Source of the DNA: Bimastos eiseni
Taxonomy: Eukaryota; Annelida; Clitellata; Crassiclitellata; Lumbricidae
Reading direction: 5' to 3'
Assembly: GCA_959347315.1 (NCBI GenBank)
Contig: OY365810.1
Coordinates: forward strand, 14,067,961 to 14,131,960
DNA: 64,000 bases
Below are positions 11,110 through 24,609 of this stretch, piece by piece. Both the position numbers and the translations under genes were made by a program. The notes beneath the pieces were generated by a model. The model was given only the letters and a program-made list of their open reading frames with translations. It was not told the origin of the DNA and ran no database searches. Numbering within the stretch: position 1 is the first letter of the stretch; every line of letters starts with the position of its first letter.

Positions 11110-14100
11110 GCCGTATTGACTAGTCCTTCCTTCGCTAGGCAGCGACGCTGGTTAAATTAAAAGAATAACGTAACGGGCGTCTTGCATGGCTAATCATTCC
11201 TATTTTCTCAGTATAGTCGTCCTAAAAACTGTCCGTTGATCGCCGGTAGCTATTGCAGCATTTAAAAACATCCTATATTTATGCATGAGATGAAGGTGTA
11301 GCCAATCAGTCGTCGGATTTCAAAGGTTTCAGCAGGATCTTTTCGTTAATGGTAGGAATCAATAATTTAGGTTTGCAATAAAGCCCGTTTCTGCGTACTT
11401 ATAAATGCTCTGTAGGGAGCACAAGTATACATATATATGTCTAGTATTCATAACGTCACTGCAAGCGAGACTGAAGCGCATCCAAATGACGTCCATTGCC
11501 AAGAAGTTGGGATTATAAAATATGATTGGCTCGTATACAGCGTAAAACTCCGATCATGACTTTATAATGATCATAATATTGACGAAACATCCTCTCTATA
11601 TAGAGAGTCTAGATTCTTCAGAATAAGATTTATACCTTCAAGTTATATTTATATGTTAGGCCTATGGACCCTATACGTGTACACAATTTATAAATTACGT
11701 ATAGGCCTAGTACATCGTAGGATTATAATAGACCGGTGCAGTAGGCCTACAATTATACAACTGTAATTTTCATGGGGCAAAAATTTTATACCGTTCTTAC
11801 GAAGTTACGAAGGATTGCATATTATAACCATAGGACACCTACTGGGGAAGATGTCCCAGTAGTTTTTGGATTTGTCCAAGAGGTTTGAATACTTTGACCC
11901 ACACAGGGCCACGCTCGATTCCTAATGTTAGTTTACAATATTAGGCCTAAATAATTACCCTCCTATAAACAATGACGAAACCTGTGGGCGTTGGACCAAT
12001 GCAGTATACGTTAGTGCAGGAAATACAGGCCTACCATACAATTTGATATTGATCTACCTACAATTAGTTCAGACACGCAAACAAGCTCAGGCGCTATAGC
12101 AATAATATTGCAGTTGAGTTGTGAGTGAAGAACGTGTATGGCGTCTGTTTTCGTCATCAGAGGTGACCCACGTATAATAGAAGCGTACGCAGTTGTACAT
12201 GCAAGTACGGGTGACCCGACAAATTGTCTCGACAAAATGGTCTCAGACAAAATAGCCACAGACGAAATAACTCCAGATGCATGTAAACTGTCTCAATCAT
12301 TACAAGCATTGCAAACGAAAACCAAGGTCAAACTGACATCGCGGCATGTATAAAAAGTAAAACCATGATGCAAATGTCTAAATCTTCAAGAAAATGAGCA
12401 ACGGTAGGTGGAGTGTAAATGTAAAAATCAAAATCTTAAAAAAATGTCAGCGCAGCATTCAATTTTTACAAGAGATAAAATACTTGTATATAGGCCCTAA
12501 TTATCTCTAGGGCTCTAAGCTAAATACAAGGATTGTGCGAGAATGGAGAGGATCGGCCTATTACAAAATGTCAGATTCAGCATACATGCATAGGCCTACG
12601 TTGGAATAAGAGTTTGTTGACTGCGAGTAAGTTGCACTTAGCCTATAGGTCTACAGTGATACACTTCGTCTTTGAGGCTTAATTTCGGCTGTCGGATCCG
12701 GATCCCTGTGTGAAAAAGCTGGAGGTATAGTTCCACGTACATGCAGGCTTACACTGTTTTGTACTTTTCTGAACTTATTGAGGAGTTCGTAAGCTTACAC
12801 CAACCGATGATGACTCGTGACAGTCAGTCAATGGTCTGCTGGAAAACCCCATGCCATGCATATGCTGCCACAGAGTTGATAGTTCACGACTTCGCGGCAA
12901 ACCTTCGATTGTTCTTTCGCGGACGTTCCAAAGAACAATAATATCATGGCTAAACGAAGATCCATTTGGCTCCTGCGACTTTGTGCCTTTTATGAGCCGC
13001 TTGGAATTGTCTAATAAGCCATATGGAGAAAAGGCGAGCTTGGTATTTGCTATGATAGCAGGTTCAGAGACTATTGGGACTATTACTGTTCTAGGTAAAC
13101 TGTAGGCATTTAACTGGCCTTCTTATAGCAGTTTTTTAGGCACTATATAATGGCCTATATTTATCGGAAAATCGATTATTGGCGCTAGCTAATCGCTATT
13201 AGTGAAGTTACTAATCGTATTCGTAATCTCAACATTTCTACAGCGTCCACAAAAGCGAAATCGTGGGAACCAGCTTAATCACAGGCGCTTAATCAAAGCA
13301 GAATCGATAGACAGAGGGCCAAAACCTGGAGGGTCAGGCATGCAGACGGTTAAGAAGGGTGGTGTTTGGAGTTGAAATGGCGATGGAGGGAGGGGATGAG
13401 AAAAATCAGTATAGGATTTGCGAAAGAGCAGTGTTTTCAGTTGTGATCGAGTGAAAGACCTGTGGGGAGATAGCATATTCATTGTATTAACTATCAATGG
13501 AAGGAATGGTTAATCGTCAAATTCCCGTGTACACGCTTTACTCTCAAACATAGATGTCACCCATATTTAAATTTTGCGTATCAAAATATGATGTTTTTAA
13601 CTTCCAACGGCATATATTTTGCCGAGTTATTTGTCAATTTATTTTCATATTATAACAAAAAGTTAATGAATCAGCTTTTTACGGCAAGAAGATGTGAAAA
13701 ATTTTTCTCGCGATTATCGCCCACTAAGTGAGTTTCCACTTTTTAGTCCTGTGCATATTGGTCGTTGTGGTAAACATGCTGCGGACCATTGAGAGGGATA
13801 ATTTGTTTGATCTACCGTATTTTCGTCGATGTGTTTGATAGCTTTATGACTTATGGTATTATATTTCACTTTAAATCAAATTTTATCACGCCTTGCAACC
13901 TGTGGATTTTGGTAAGTGTTGTCTAAATGTGCTTTGATAGCAATGTTGGTGATACTATCTGGAGTTTACTGATCGTGGCGGGAAATATTAAACTAAGACA
14001 TGCCTCTTTTTGCAAATTGTAATGTAGTATAAGTTTTAAACTCTGCGTACTGTTAAAAACGCCCAAAATGTGTAATAATATATGCGTCGTGAGGGTCTGT

Positions 14101-14843
14101 TAGGGCCAGATTAGGCATTGTGAGGGTCGTTTAGGGTAAGATTAGGCAGTGTGGTTCTTGTAATGGTTATTTTGATAATGTTGCGCTAGCTAGAAAGTTT
14201 GTCTCATATAAATATATTAGCTATAGCGGATTTTTGGGGTGTTCTTTACTTACTTAGTGCATTGTGTATTTGTTATGATGCCATACATGTCCACTTTCCC
14301 ATTCCAATTTCAAACAGTGGTGCTTTTCGAACCTTCTCATTCACAGCTGTTTCACTAATCAAATTTGCCCTAGCCTCTGGCGAAGAAATAATTCAGTTAT
14401 TATCATGCGTCTGTGGTAATTCTTTTTGTTCCATTAAGAACTTTTGCTTCTTGGCTGTCAGTTGAACTTGCTGCTTTTTGGGAAGCTGTACATTTCTTGA
14501 GATTACAGTTACAAGAGCTGCTTGTAATTTTAATCTCGTAGCTTGAAATATAATTCTATGATGTCCAAAAAAGCCATCACAGAAACCAGCTTATACACTG
14601 GCACTTTATCAAAATATAATCGATAGATATGGAGCACAAAAATTGGTTCTCTGTCAAGGTCGAAGGTTGGATAATGATGATCAGGTTGCAATGTTTCTGC
14701 CTTTTCTTAAATTCTTATTTCATGTTCTTATCTGATCTTAGGTTTGTATTTTTGAATATTTTGCTGTTTTATTAAATTTTCTAGTTTGACATATTCTATT
14801 TATGATATTTATTTTTTATTTATTTTTTTGATTACTGTTGTAG
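10844..14843. other. Intergenic region, no recognised gene
   Basis: AT-rich DNA with a (TA)n tract at 11058-11105, many copies of AGGCCTA between 11650 and 12600, and a dispersed repeat at 13225-13490. A noncoding first exon and promoter of EXD1 should lie in its right part, because the first coding exon begins at a splice acceptor, but I could not place them. Short open frames at 12011-13105 show no family signature. Confidence 0.6.
13225..13490 (+). repeat. Dispersed repeat family copy A
   Basis: Begins CAACATTTCTACAGCG, contains GGAACCAGCTTA and later ATCAGTATAGGATTTG, and ends near AGACCTGTGGGGAGAT. A related copy lies at 46980-47240 (ATCAGGATAGGATTTG, AGACCTGAGGAGAGAT). Shorter pieces occur at 2466-2530, 14555-14640 and 57487-57550. 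Type unknown. Confidence 0.6.
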
Positions 14844-14858
14844 CGAGGTTCTTTGATC

Positions 14859-16621
14859 ATGGATGAGCTGAAAGTGGGATGTATGCTGAAGATATTTGCA
14901 GACGAAGGGGTGTATGAGGGCAGTCTCTATGCTGTGGATTTGAAGGGAACAGGAAAAGATGACCGAATAACCCTGCATAAAGGTAAGCCCTGCATAAAGG
15001 TAATTCTGTGTGTGTTGCCATGGGTTTTATGATTAAACTTTTTTTAAATAGGTACTAATTTGATCACATTTATTGCTGACTTGTTTTCTAGTCCCAGAAA
15101 CTAGTGCCTTAGTTAGTCATCTGACCTATTTAGACTTGTTTATCCATTATTGCTCAATTGTTACAATAGGTTGTTCTTGAGTTTTTGTTCATTTCACTCA
15201 CTTCAGGTGAGTTAAACACAAACTGACGATTTTACAGTGTAAATATTGGCAACTATAATTACGATATAAATACAAACTGATGATTCTATATTGTACATAT
15301 TGGTAACTGTAATTATGACGTAGATACAAGCTGACGATTTTACAATGTACATATTGGTAACTGTAGTTGCGACATAAATACAGGACGAGTGCCTGAATTT
15401 TGCATTGAACATTTTGGTATCTGTTATTGTAACATTGATTTCGGATAAGTGCCTCAAGTTTAGGTATAACCCATTGGTAACTGATTAAAATGTAATGCAG
15501 GATAAGTGGCTGAATGTTACAATGAACCCATTGGTGACTCTATCTTGAAATGTAGATTGGTCTCTGTGTCATATGTGTACTGAATCATCCATTTGATTTG
15601 GTTCCTGTGCTTTTAAGCTCCTGAGGAGGTTCTGTAAGGGGCACTATGTTCAAAATGAATGAATGAATGATTTCATGCTTTATACTGCTTGTTTTTATTT
15701 AGCCATTTGCTTGGACAGCAAGAAGTCACTGCCGCCTCTTATACATTTTTACACTGCTGACATAAAGAAGTGTATGTATTTTGAAACATACATTCAATTC
15801 ATCATTGTGTGTTTTATGCTGATGACCATTAATGAATGCATTCTGAGCAGAAAAATGTGATGTAATGAAATGCTTAGGTATTTGTAAAACACTGTTTAAA
15901 TATCTGCAAAATGCACTGATGCATTAAAAATGGCTGTGCGCCAAGCAATTTTGAAAAAATACCTAGATTCCTGTTTTATAATGACATGTGCGCCTATATG
16001 CCACAGTTCTTAAGCATTTTTAAATTGCTGTTTTTAGTAGTATTCAGTAAGTAATGTTTGTGTGACGTGTTGCAATTACTGTTGTTAAACAAATGTTCTG
16101 TTTAAACTGCCTTCTAACTGAGGGAAAGCCAGTGCAACACATCACTCGCATAGATAGAAACACGACCTCTCCTAGAAATGCCTCTTATCAGGCCTTCCGC
16201 CGACCTGCGAGCGCTTTTCTAAATCCCATTGCAGAGTGGACTTTTTGCAATTTCAAGGCTACAGCCAAACACACCAGTGATGTGAGGTCTTTAGAGGAGT
16301 GGTTATACAAGGTGTTCTGTTGTTAGTTGACTGAAGTCATTCTTGTGCTTTAGCTAGAAGATTTTTTGATGAACATGACTATATATACAAATGCTCTTTT
16401 CACTGAGAATGAAGTAACATATAAACCTGATTTTCATTATTATGTTGCCTGGATTTCAGTTGAAATTGTCAGTGCCCCAAAGACAGCTGCATCATCGGAA
16501 TGCATGTGAGTTATTTGTTATATAAATTTTTTTGCATTTACTCGTAACGCTACATTATGAGCTGTCTATGGGGAGCTATATTAAAATTGTGATTTGATGC
16601 TTTGAAGTGGAATTACACATG

Positions 16622-16705
<84 letters not shown>

Positions 16706-19700
16706 CATCATATAATTCAGAATTTATGTTATAATGAAGATTTTTGTAGAGAGATTGTAAATTATTATGGCTATTAAGAATCAGTTGTGCCGACAGAGTT
16801 GTGGTTCACCGTGCTGTGAATCTTAGGTTTGGTTGTTTTGGTAATGGCTTTGTCTGCTTGTTTTCCTTTAGTGGTCCTAAGCTGATGAGTGGTTGTTTCA
16901 AAGCAATGCCGGTTCATTTAAAGAAGCTGCAGAACATCGATCATGAGAAACTGTCTTTCTCTTGGCAACTAGGAACCAATGAAAAACAGAAGACTGCAGG
17001 TTTGGATTTCGCTTTTCATCGTGTGGCTTGATAAGTGTGATTGACACAATGGCTATGCCTGTCATGTGATAGAATATGACCTGACATTTATATAGCTCTC
17101 TTGTTTCAGTGTCAATCATCCTTAGAAGAGAGAACAATATTATTGTTTTCTGATAGATGTTATTCTGTGGGACAATCTGTCTAAAATTATAATGTGGACA
17201 ATACATGATTACTGCTGCATGTTCAACCTGCATATAAACCGCAGCATAGGCTGTTGTGGCTTTTTGCTCAAACATTTTATGTTAATTTGCAAAAAAATGA
17301 ATTTTTTAGCCAAAATGAACAAAGTATTTATAAATCACGATATTCTGTTTTAAAGGTGAATATTAAACCGTAAAAAATCTAAAATAATTTATAATAATTA
17401 AAAGCAGAAATTATTTTATTTATTTTTACCCGTTTTGGTGGCATTTGGAATTTGGTGGCATTTGGAATTTGATGTCATTTGGAATTTGATGTCCTACATG
17501 TGTGACTATGCATTGACATGCTTCATAGGTCAACAGCATGGAAAAGGCAATGGAAGACTATTCCATGAAGTTGACCAATACATTAGAAGGCCTGACCAGC
17601 TCTAGTTGAAGTGCAGAAAGTTTTAGTCTTATGATCATGTCATTTTTAGTGTTTTTAACTTTATTAGTATTGTTAACCAGTTATAATAATTGAAATATTT
17701 ATGATATTAATTATTTATTCTAATCTGGCATGGGTTTGCACTTGATATTCTAAGCATCATAAGAGTCTCAGACTCTTGAGTCTTGAAGTTCAGAATAACA
17801 CCCAAAATGTTTGCGCCTATGGTATCATTTTTTCTGTAAACACATTCTGGTTGCACTCGCTCCTGTATAATATAAATTCTCAAACTTAAAAGACTCCATA
17901 TTAATTGTCTTCATACATTCATGCCCACATGTATACAACAAGTCCCAACATTCATTCGTCTTATGTATGAACATGGACTTTGTTACACCCTGGATTTAAT
18001 TTGATTATCTTTTATCATTTTCGCTGTAATAATTTGCTCGGATTGTTCTTAATTGATTGCAGAACATGGCAACGGTTCTAGAGAAATGAAAGACAATGAA
18101 GCGGCATATACGATCATTGATCGATTGGACCAGAACTTCCATTCAGCAGTAAGCTTGATTTACAGTGTAACTTTTCAATTGAATTTCAGTTTATAAAGTT
18201 ACATGGGTTTTGATTAAAAGTACTAATTTCCATTTCACATGCAATCGCTCATGCATCACTGTTTTGCTGGGGGGTTTTTTGTTTTGTTTAAATGTGGTGA
18301 AGTTGAGATCATATTTTTGTGTGAATTTGTTTTGCAGATTGCTCATCTTGAGAAGCAGACGGTGATTGGCCTTGCAGTTCAAGGAATCTGCATAAGTCGC
18401 AAGGGTCAACTCTGCTGGTTACAGGTGGGCTCATCTGTGGCTGTGGATCTTTCCAGCTCTATGAACTTTTAGTACAGACATGCTGACACACAGAGCAGGA
18501 TGGTTTGGTGCAGGACGTTTTGGCGCAGATATCTGATACGGCACAGGGCCTACAAAATAAAGTAATTTGAAGCATGATCAATTAAACTAATTATGCTAAA
18601 CTGTTAACTGGAATGAGGAAAAAAATCATGCCTAAATAGAAGGAGGATGGATATGAGAATTCTACTCGTCGTGGAGCACTTTTAGTCATAATCTTACGGT
18701 CAATCCCGCTTCCAATTAAACGGCATTATTTATCATCAATCATCCCGCTTCCATTTGAGCATGATTATTTTCATCAATCCAGTTTCCATTTGAGCATGAT
18801 TAGTTTCATCAATCCAGCTTTCATTTGAGCATGATTAGTTTCATCAATCAAGCTTCTATTTAAACTTGATTATTTTCTTAAATCCAGCTGCCAGTTTAAC
18901 AGTATTCTTTTCATTGATCGAGCTCCTGGTTATACATGATTCTTTTCAGCGATCCCTTGTCTACTACCGACGTTCCGAGGGTTGACCTGATTTGCCATGG
19001 GGAATAATTTATGACACTAAAGTGTTAGATTGCCATATAAAATTTTATTTATATGATTATAATAATTATAAAATAATAAGCCTATTGTATACATCAATGA
19101 AATAAATCAGAGATATATCTGCGCCAAAACGGCGCTGCGCCAAAACGTCACATACCGCTGACACAAGCTCTTGCAATGACGAACACTCAGGTGCAGAACT
19201 TCTAGTACAGACATGCTGACACACAGAGCTTATTGAACTCATTTACTGTAGGAGTAGTATTGTAAAGTAATGTATTGTATTGCAAATGAAAATTTTTATT
19301 ACTGCTGTTACAGTTCATTTAGAATATTCATATTTAACTCTTTTGCATTAAGTGCGATTTTTCACTACAAGAGACAAATGTACCTCTCTAGCGTAATATT
19401 AGATATATTTATAGTTCTTTTAGGCAGAATAAACAGTATAAATGTAAAAAAGCTTCATAACATGAGTTTTCAAATGATTTGGTAAAATCATAAACAAATT
19501 TACTATTGTTTGATAAAAATTTACATTCAACCAATTAATTGTTGATAGCCACTTGCCTTTTTGGTTATTGGCTGCTTCTTTGTAGTCAAATTTGTTATCA
19601 TTCGTCAGCGAAGTCTCAAAAATATAAATTATGTAGTGCAGTGAATAATTTCTAAGATCTAGAAACAAGCATTATGTTCATAAAACTCGATTGCTGTACA

Positions 19701-22700
19701 TAGCCATTTATAGAGAAATATAACCTCATTGTGGGCCACTGCTCTGTAGTCAAATGTTAGTATTCATCAGGCAAGTACATAAACTGATATCATTCAGCCA
19801 TTGTTGTAAAATATCGCAAAATACAAATCTCGAATCAAATACTTTTGAACATTAGGTAATTTTGGATATTATGTCAGTAGCAGCCAAGTGTCATCATTGA
19901 TTGCAAAAAATTTAAACTTATTTTTGGACTAAACTCTTTATTTTTTACTCATGAGCTGTTGCTGCAAGGTTGCCATGCGAGTGGCTACATTTTGCAGTCT
20001 TCTATTATTTTTTATTCTATTCATGAGATTTTGTATGAAATGTTTATTATTGAATTTTGAATTTTATTTTTATTATATTCTTAAATATATTTTTGGGCTT
20101 TGCGGTAAGCAAATGAACTAATAGACGTTTTCATCATGTATTTTTGTTTAGATATGAAGTATGATAAAAATTATATATTGCACAGTTATGTTAGTTAATT
20201 ATGAATCTGTTCTGTACAGTCATATTGTACTGTCTGAGATATACGTTTCACTTAAGTTATTTTGTTTTACAGATTGGTACAAAGAAGCATTTGTTGTTGT
20301 TTGATATGCTTGCTCTTGGTCAAGATGCTTTCGATCTTGGTCTTCGAGACATTTTGGAATCTCCTGTAATTCAGAAGGTGAGGTGATTGGCAACCATTTT
20401 CCAGTATTATTGTGTATGGTTTCTACTTAAGGATGTGCAATGATTCTATTCTAAGTTTTAAATATTGCAACTGTTGTCTTCGCTGACTTGATTTCAGTGG
20501 AAAATATGAAACATATAATATGTTTAAAAAAATATTGGTTAACATGGAGAAGGTGTTTAGTCCATTCCAGCTGATAACATGAAAACATCGCTGAACACAG
20601 ATAGTTACCACAACTTCATCATTAGGCATCTGTTGATATGGTTTTAAACTAGTTTTAACCGTTTAACGATCAGCCAGATTGGTTTCCCTTACATTTTAGT
20701 ATGTGTTGGTCGTTAAAGTGTTAAAAAGAGTCTAGGTTTTGTATATCTAGTTTTCAATAATGATTGATGCCAGTGTTTTTATAAAAAAAGTGATTGTGAT
20801 GTTTGAGTATATATTTATGTGTTTTGTATCAGTGTATGTATGCATTTATTACTTTCTGAAGTGCCACTCACAGCAGTGGCCACTGGTTGTGTTTTATTGT
20901 GTGTTGGAAGTAGTTTGCAAGAGCATTGTCTTTGTGGATGTTTTATTGTCTTATGTTGGGGCATGACAGTCTATTGGTTAGCAGACTCGACCTTCAGCTG
21001 AGAAGTCGGGAGTCAAAGTCTTGCGAGGACAGAAGGATCCTTTTAAATGTCTGCTCTCCTCCATTAGTGAACTTTGCTATAGAGACATGTGTCATAGGTT
21101 TCTGCATCTAGTGTTGTTATTACACCACCAAATTGAATTAAATTACTTATACCCAAACTCATGTATGTATTTATGTATGTATGACATCTATGTATGTATG
21201 TAACTATGTATGCATGTGTGTTGACGACACAAATATCTTTGCTTCCCATAAATCTTACGAAAAATTATTTGAAATAGTTAATCATGAACTAGAGAATGTT
21301 AGTGACTGGTTCAAATCAAATAAGCTCTCATTGAATGTCACTAAGACAAACTATATCTTATTTAGTTCCCACCGCAAACAGATGCCTCAAATCCAAGGAA
21401 CGCTTAATTTAAATAACATACCAATACCGAAAGTCGTAACAACCAAGTTCCTGGGTGTTCAAATTGATCAACACCTTACATGGAATGATCATGTACAACA
21501 CATTTCACGTAAAATTGCAAAAAATTTAGGAATAATGGCTAGGGTTATGCACCTGATTCCACCAAGTACATGAATAAGCCTATACTACACGATGATCTAC
21601 CCTTACTTAGCGCACTGTAACATCATCTGGGCTTCAAACTATCCTTCAAGATTAAGACACCTTAGTATTTTACAGAAGAGAGCTAGCTATCTGCATGATC
21701 AACGGTAGCCACTTCCTTGCTTCATCTCAACCCATCTACAAAAAACTTGGTATTTTGATTATTGAGCAATTGACCACTTACCAAACCCTTGAATTCATGT
21801 ATAAATATACTCACAGTCAACTACAAACACAGTTGTGTTTAATAACTACTTTCCCTCCCTTTTCTGTTGTAAACCCATAAAGTATACGATCCTCCGCCAA
21901 CTACAGACCTGTGTTTTTCCGAACTAATACACGAATGTTTTCTATTAGATACTTCGGCCCAAAGGCTTGGAACAACGTACCAGAGGAAATACGTTCCTGG
22001 AAAAATCTCGGTTCTTTTAAAAAAAGAATATACGCGAATATTTGAACGTTTGAATATTTGATCAATTCAGATTATGTGTGCTCATATAGATTTATAAACT
22101 TATTGTCATTATGCACATAGTTAACTAGTTAAGAATTTTTTTCCATGTTTCAAAGTCATATCAGCTGCCATAATTACTTATCGTACTAGGGTGACCCGAC
22201 TACGGGACTTGTGTCCTTTTTGGGGTTTCTTCCTTGTTGGCTCCTTTTCCTTAAAAATCTAGATTTGAATTATACTTGTAGTACTTGCTTGGATCAATAA
22301 AAACCAGTTGTTATGTTATGTTATGTATACATAACCTATGGTGTGAGTAATGTATTAAGATTTTATCAATTGCCTCATGTGATGCATCCAGATGGTATTG
22401 ACTATGAATGAGTAAATTGAGCTGTTGCTAGCTGAGTTCACCAGGCCTTCAGCTCTCCAGGCTATTGTGCAGGATATTGATTTCTCACACATATACATAC
22501 ATTTCCCATCTTAGATGAGCCTATCCTGGGAAGTGGCAAACAGCACTTGTTGACTTTGCTGCTTTCAAAGCCAGTTCCTCCAGTGATGAAAACATGGATG
22601 GGTTAAACTGAGGCCCTTATGGCAGGCCTAGCCTAATGGGAGGCTGTGTTCGGTTGTTTGGACTTGTTGGATCTTCCTTGAGTAGGAGATAAATAATACA

Positions 22701-24609
22701 GCGCTAGACTGTTTTAAAGCCACTCTGACCACCTCTTTATCGTGTGTCAAGACTCAAAAAAAAATGAAGTTAACCCTTCATACACAGGGTTGCCTAATTG
22801 CTGCTAGCATTAGGACTACTCTTTATCTGCTTGTATGGAGTTGATATTTGTTGATATCTTTGCAGGTGGTCTACAACTGCCGATGTATGTCCGATATGTT
22901 TTGCCATCAGTTCAACGTCTTGTTAACAAATGTCTTTGACATTCAGGTGTGCCTATTGTCAGTTTTTGAAAATATGGAGCATTGTGCTTGTTTTTGGTAT
23001 GGTAATTAAATATTAAATGTTTTCGACTCTTATGTTTGCATAGACATTTAGAGTCAAGTCACTGAAATATCATCTCACCAACACTCACCTTGATCCTTCG
23101 CATTGACTGTGCTGGTTCTGGCAACGCTGACATGTGTAAGTGCTCCTACCTTCATCTTGGCAGTTTGTAGGTTCTGGGTATGATCCTCCAGTTGAGGTTT
23201 TATATCTGTAGTATTCCTACTGTATTGCCTAAGAATTTTCATTTCCTTCTAAGACTTTTCATTTCTACAGTCCCTTAATCAACAGTTTATTGCGATTCGG
23301 TAAGGTGTCCTTGAAGCTGATTTGCTGTTGAACTGTGCTATATGTTGCAGCCCTATAGGAAGCACAATTGGTCTATTAAGCAAAAGCAACTTCTGATGCT
23401 CCACTTTCTTTCATTTCAATATTTCTAGGTGGCAGAGGTAACTGTGTTTTCTGGGAACAATGGAGGTAGCCTGCCTTGGTACGTTAATTCGCTTCCGATT
23501 TGCCTCATGGATAACCTCATGCTCAAGGAAGATCAGGTGTTTTTCCAGAGATTCCGGATGTGTAGCAAAGAGGTATGAGAATTTTAAAATTTCATTGTGA
23601 TTTTTTATGTAAATGTCCAATAATATGAAATTATTCAGGACTGAGAATAATTGTCATTACATTGTTTCCTCGGTTAGAGGAAATAATGACCATTCATAGT
23701 CAATACCATCTGAATGCATCGTGTCTGGCCAATTAGGTAAATTGTAAGTATTTTCTTAGAAACTGGGATTGTTAAACAAATTTGTTTTGGCTATTATACA
23801 ATTTTTGAACTAAACGATACAGTAGCTGACACCCTCGTTTGTAGTTAAAATGGCAACGATGTAGATATTTATGGATTAGTTAGACTAGAAGTTGGTCTGT
23901 TCAAAAGGCTGGCAAACACTAACTTGGCCATGCAGGAGACTCTGCGTGGACACAGGTGGTGGAGTCTGATTTGCACGTGCTGAATTTTGGACAGTAAGTA
24001 GCGTGGTAGTAGCCCCAAAATAGAGATGGCCATAGCATCTTGTGAAAACGCCGATGCTTCAGAGGGGCGTGTCGCAGATGAGGTGGATGTTACATGGCAA
24101 CTGTGTTATGGTATCCTAGTTTGCTGTTGATGTGGAAAAGGTCAGCCTTCTGTTGTAAAAGTTACTGTTGCTGCATTTTTTTTAAAACCACCCAAAATTA
24201 CTAGAACCTCAAGACAGCATCTCAAATGACTGAACTTGAAAAAGAAATTTTAGAAATTATCCGTTATCTCTTTATAGTATATCAGAATGAGCAGAAGATA
24301 TTTGATGGGCTAAATGAATGGATTAAATAATTTGTTTAGAACTACATTGCAGATTTGCATCATATGTTGTCTTTGAGCACATTGGCATTTAGCGATTATT
24401 TTGTGTATGTTCGCTGTTAGAAGGATGAGTCGGTGTGGGCTCATAGACCGGCCACAGATGAAATGCTGGATGCTGCCTGCAAGAACGTCAAATACCTTTG
24501 TGCTTTGCGCTGTGTGATGATGGAAAAGTTACTCAAGGATTTCATTGGTGCAACCGACATCTACCTTGCTGCCTATCGTGATGCTCCAGACAAGGAGTTG
24601 GCTAACCTG
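14859..24609 (+). CDS. EXD1: EXD1-like piRNA biogenesis protein (inactive 3'-5' exonuclease fold)
   Basis: Nine exons join in frame to at least 330 codons: 14859-14982, 16460-16505, 16872-16999, 18063-18148, 18338-18424, 20273-20377, 22866-22946, 23429-23572 and 24421-24609. The order fits EXD1: an N-terminal LSM-like domain (MDELKVGCMLKIFADEGVYE), a linker, then a DEDD exonuclease fold. The Exo I motif, normally D-x-E, is LAVQG, so the metal ligands become A141 and Q143. Exo II keeps D202 in NCRCMSD. The Exo III Y292 lacks the following Asp. In mouse, EXD1 is reported as an inactive RNase acting as an RNA adaptor in piRNA production with TDRD12; this protein fits that state. The CDS starts 15 bases into an exon, so a noncoding exon lies upstream. 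The C-terminus continues past 24609 (donor GTAAAG). Confidence 0.88.
14971..15004 (+). promoter_or_regulatory. EXD1: Tandemly duplicated splice donor of EXD1 first coding exon
   Basis: CCCTGCATAAAGGTAAG at 14971-14987 is repeated at once as CCCTGCATAAAGGTAAT at 14988-15004. The first donor gives the correct phase with the next exon. The second would add 17 bases and shift frame. Confidence 0.75.
15218..15545. repeat. 54-bp diverged tandem repeat in EXD1 intron 1
   Basis: Copies start ACAAACTGA or similar at 15218, 15272, 15326 and 15380 (exactly 54 apart). Two longer, more diverged units carry GGATAAGTG. Each unit contains a TATTGGTAACTG-like core. Confidence 0.75.
16624..16703. repeat. (AT)n microsatellite, about 40 units
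   Basis: Uninterrupted TA repeat in EXD1 intron 2. It is bounded by GTCATATA on the left and TATATGAC on the right, so the whole tract is one perfect palindrome. Confidence 0.9.
17436..17492. repeat. 17-bp tandem repeat
   Basis: Three and a half copies of GGTGGCATTTGGAATTT with a GATGTC variant, within an EXD1 intron. Confidence 0.75.
18463..19229. repeat. Segment flanked by 34-bp direct repeats with internal inverted repeats
   Basis: A 34-bp sequence beginning GAACTT and ending CACACAGAGC occurs at 18463-18496 and again at 19196-19229 with one mismatch. Just inside, GACGTTTTGGCGCAG at 18514-18528 is inverted at 19135-19149. Between them lie about seven 35-bp diverged repeats (18710-18955; CATTTGAGCATGATTAG cores at 18751, 18786 and 18821). 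No coding capacity. It lies in the EXD1 intron between 18424 and 20273. Confidence 0.8.
20962..21034 (+). other. Possible tRNA-like SINE head
   Basis: GACAGTCTATTGGTTAGCAG and GGGAGTCAAAGTCTTG resemble degenerate A and B boxes at tRNA-like spacing. Weak; no tail defined. Confidence 0.3.
21210..22330 (+). mobile_element. 5'-truncated LINE reverse transcriptase fragment
   Basis: The frame opens at the RT active-site block, VDDTNIFASHKSYEKL, where YADD would be expected. Then follow LENVSDWFKSNKLSLNVTKT, KFLGVQIDQHLTWNDHV and ISRKIAKNLG, the usual order in CR1/Jockey-like RTs. After a TGA at 21571 the reading continues (LYYTMIYPYLAHCNIIWAS) with frameshifts to RPKAWNNVPEEIR and KKRIYANI. It ends in a (TTATG)n microsatellite tail at about 22307-22325. 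It lies in the EXD1 intron between 20377 and 22866, sense orientation. Dead copy. Confidence 0.85.

Noticed and set aside
12741..13105. Two overlapping plus-strand frames that look weakly coding
   Set aside because: No recognisable motif, no matching splice partner and no composition shift.
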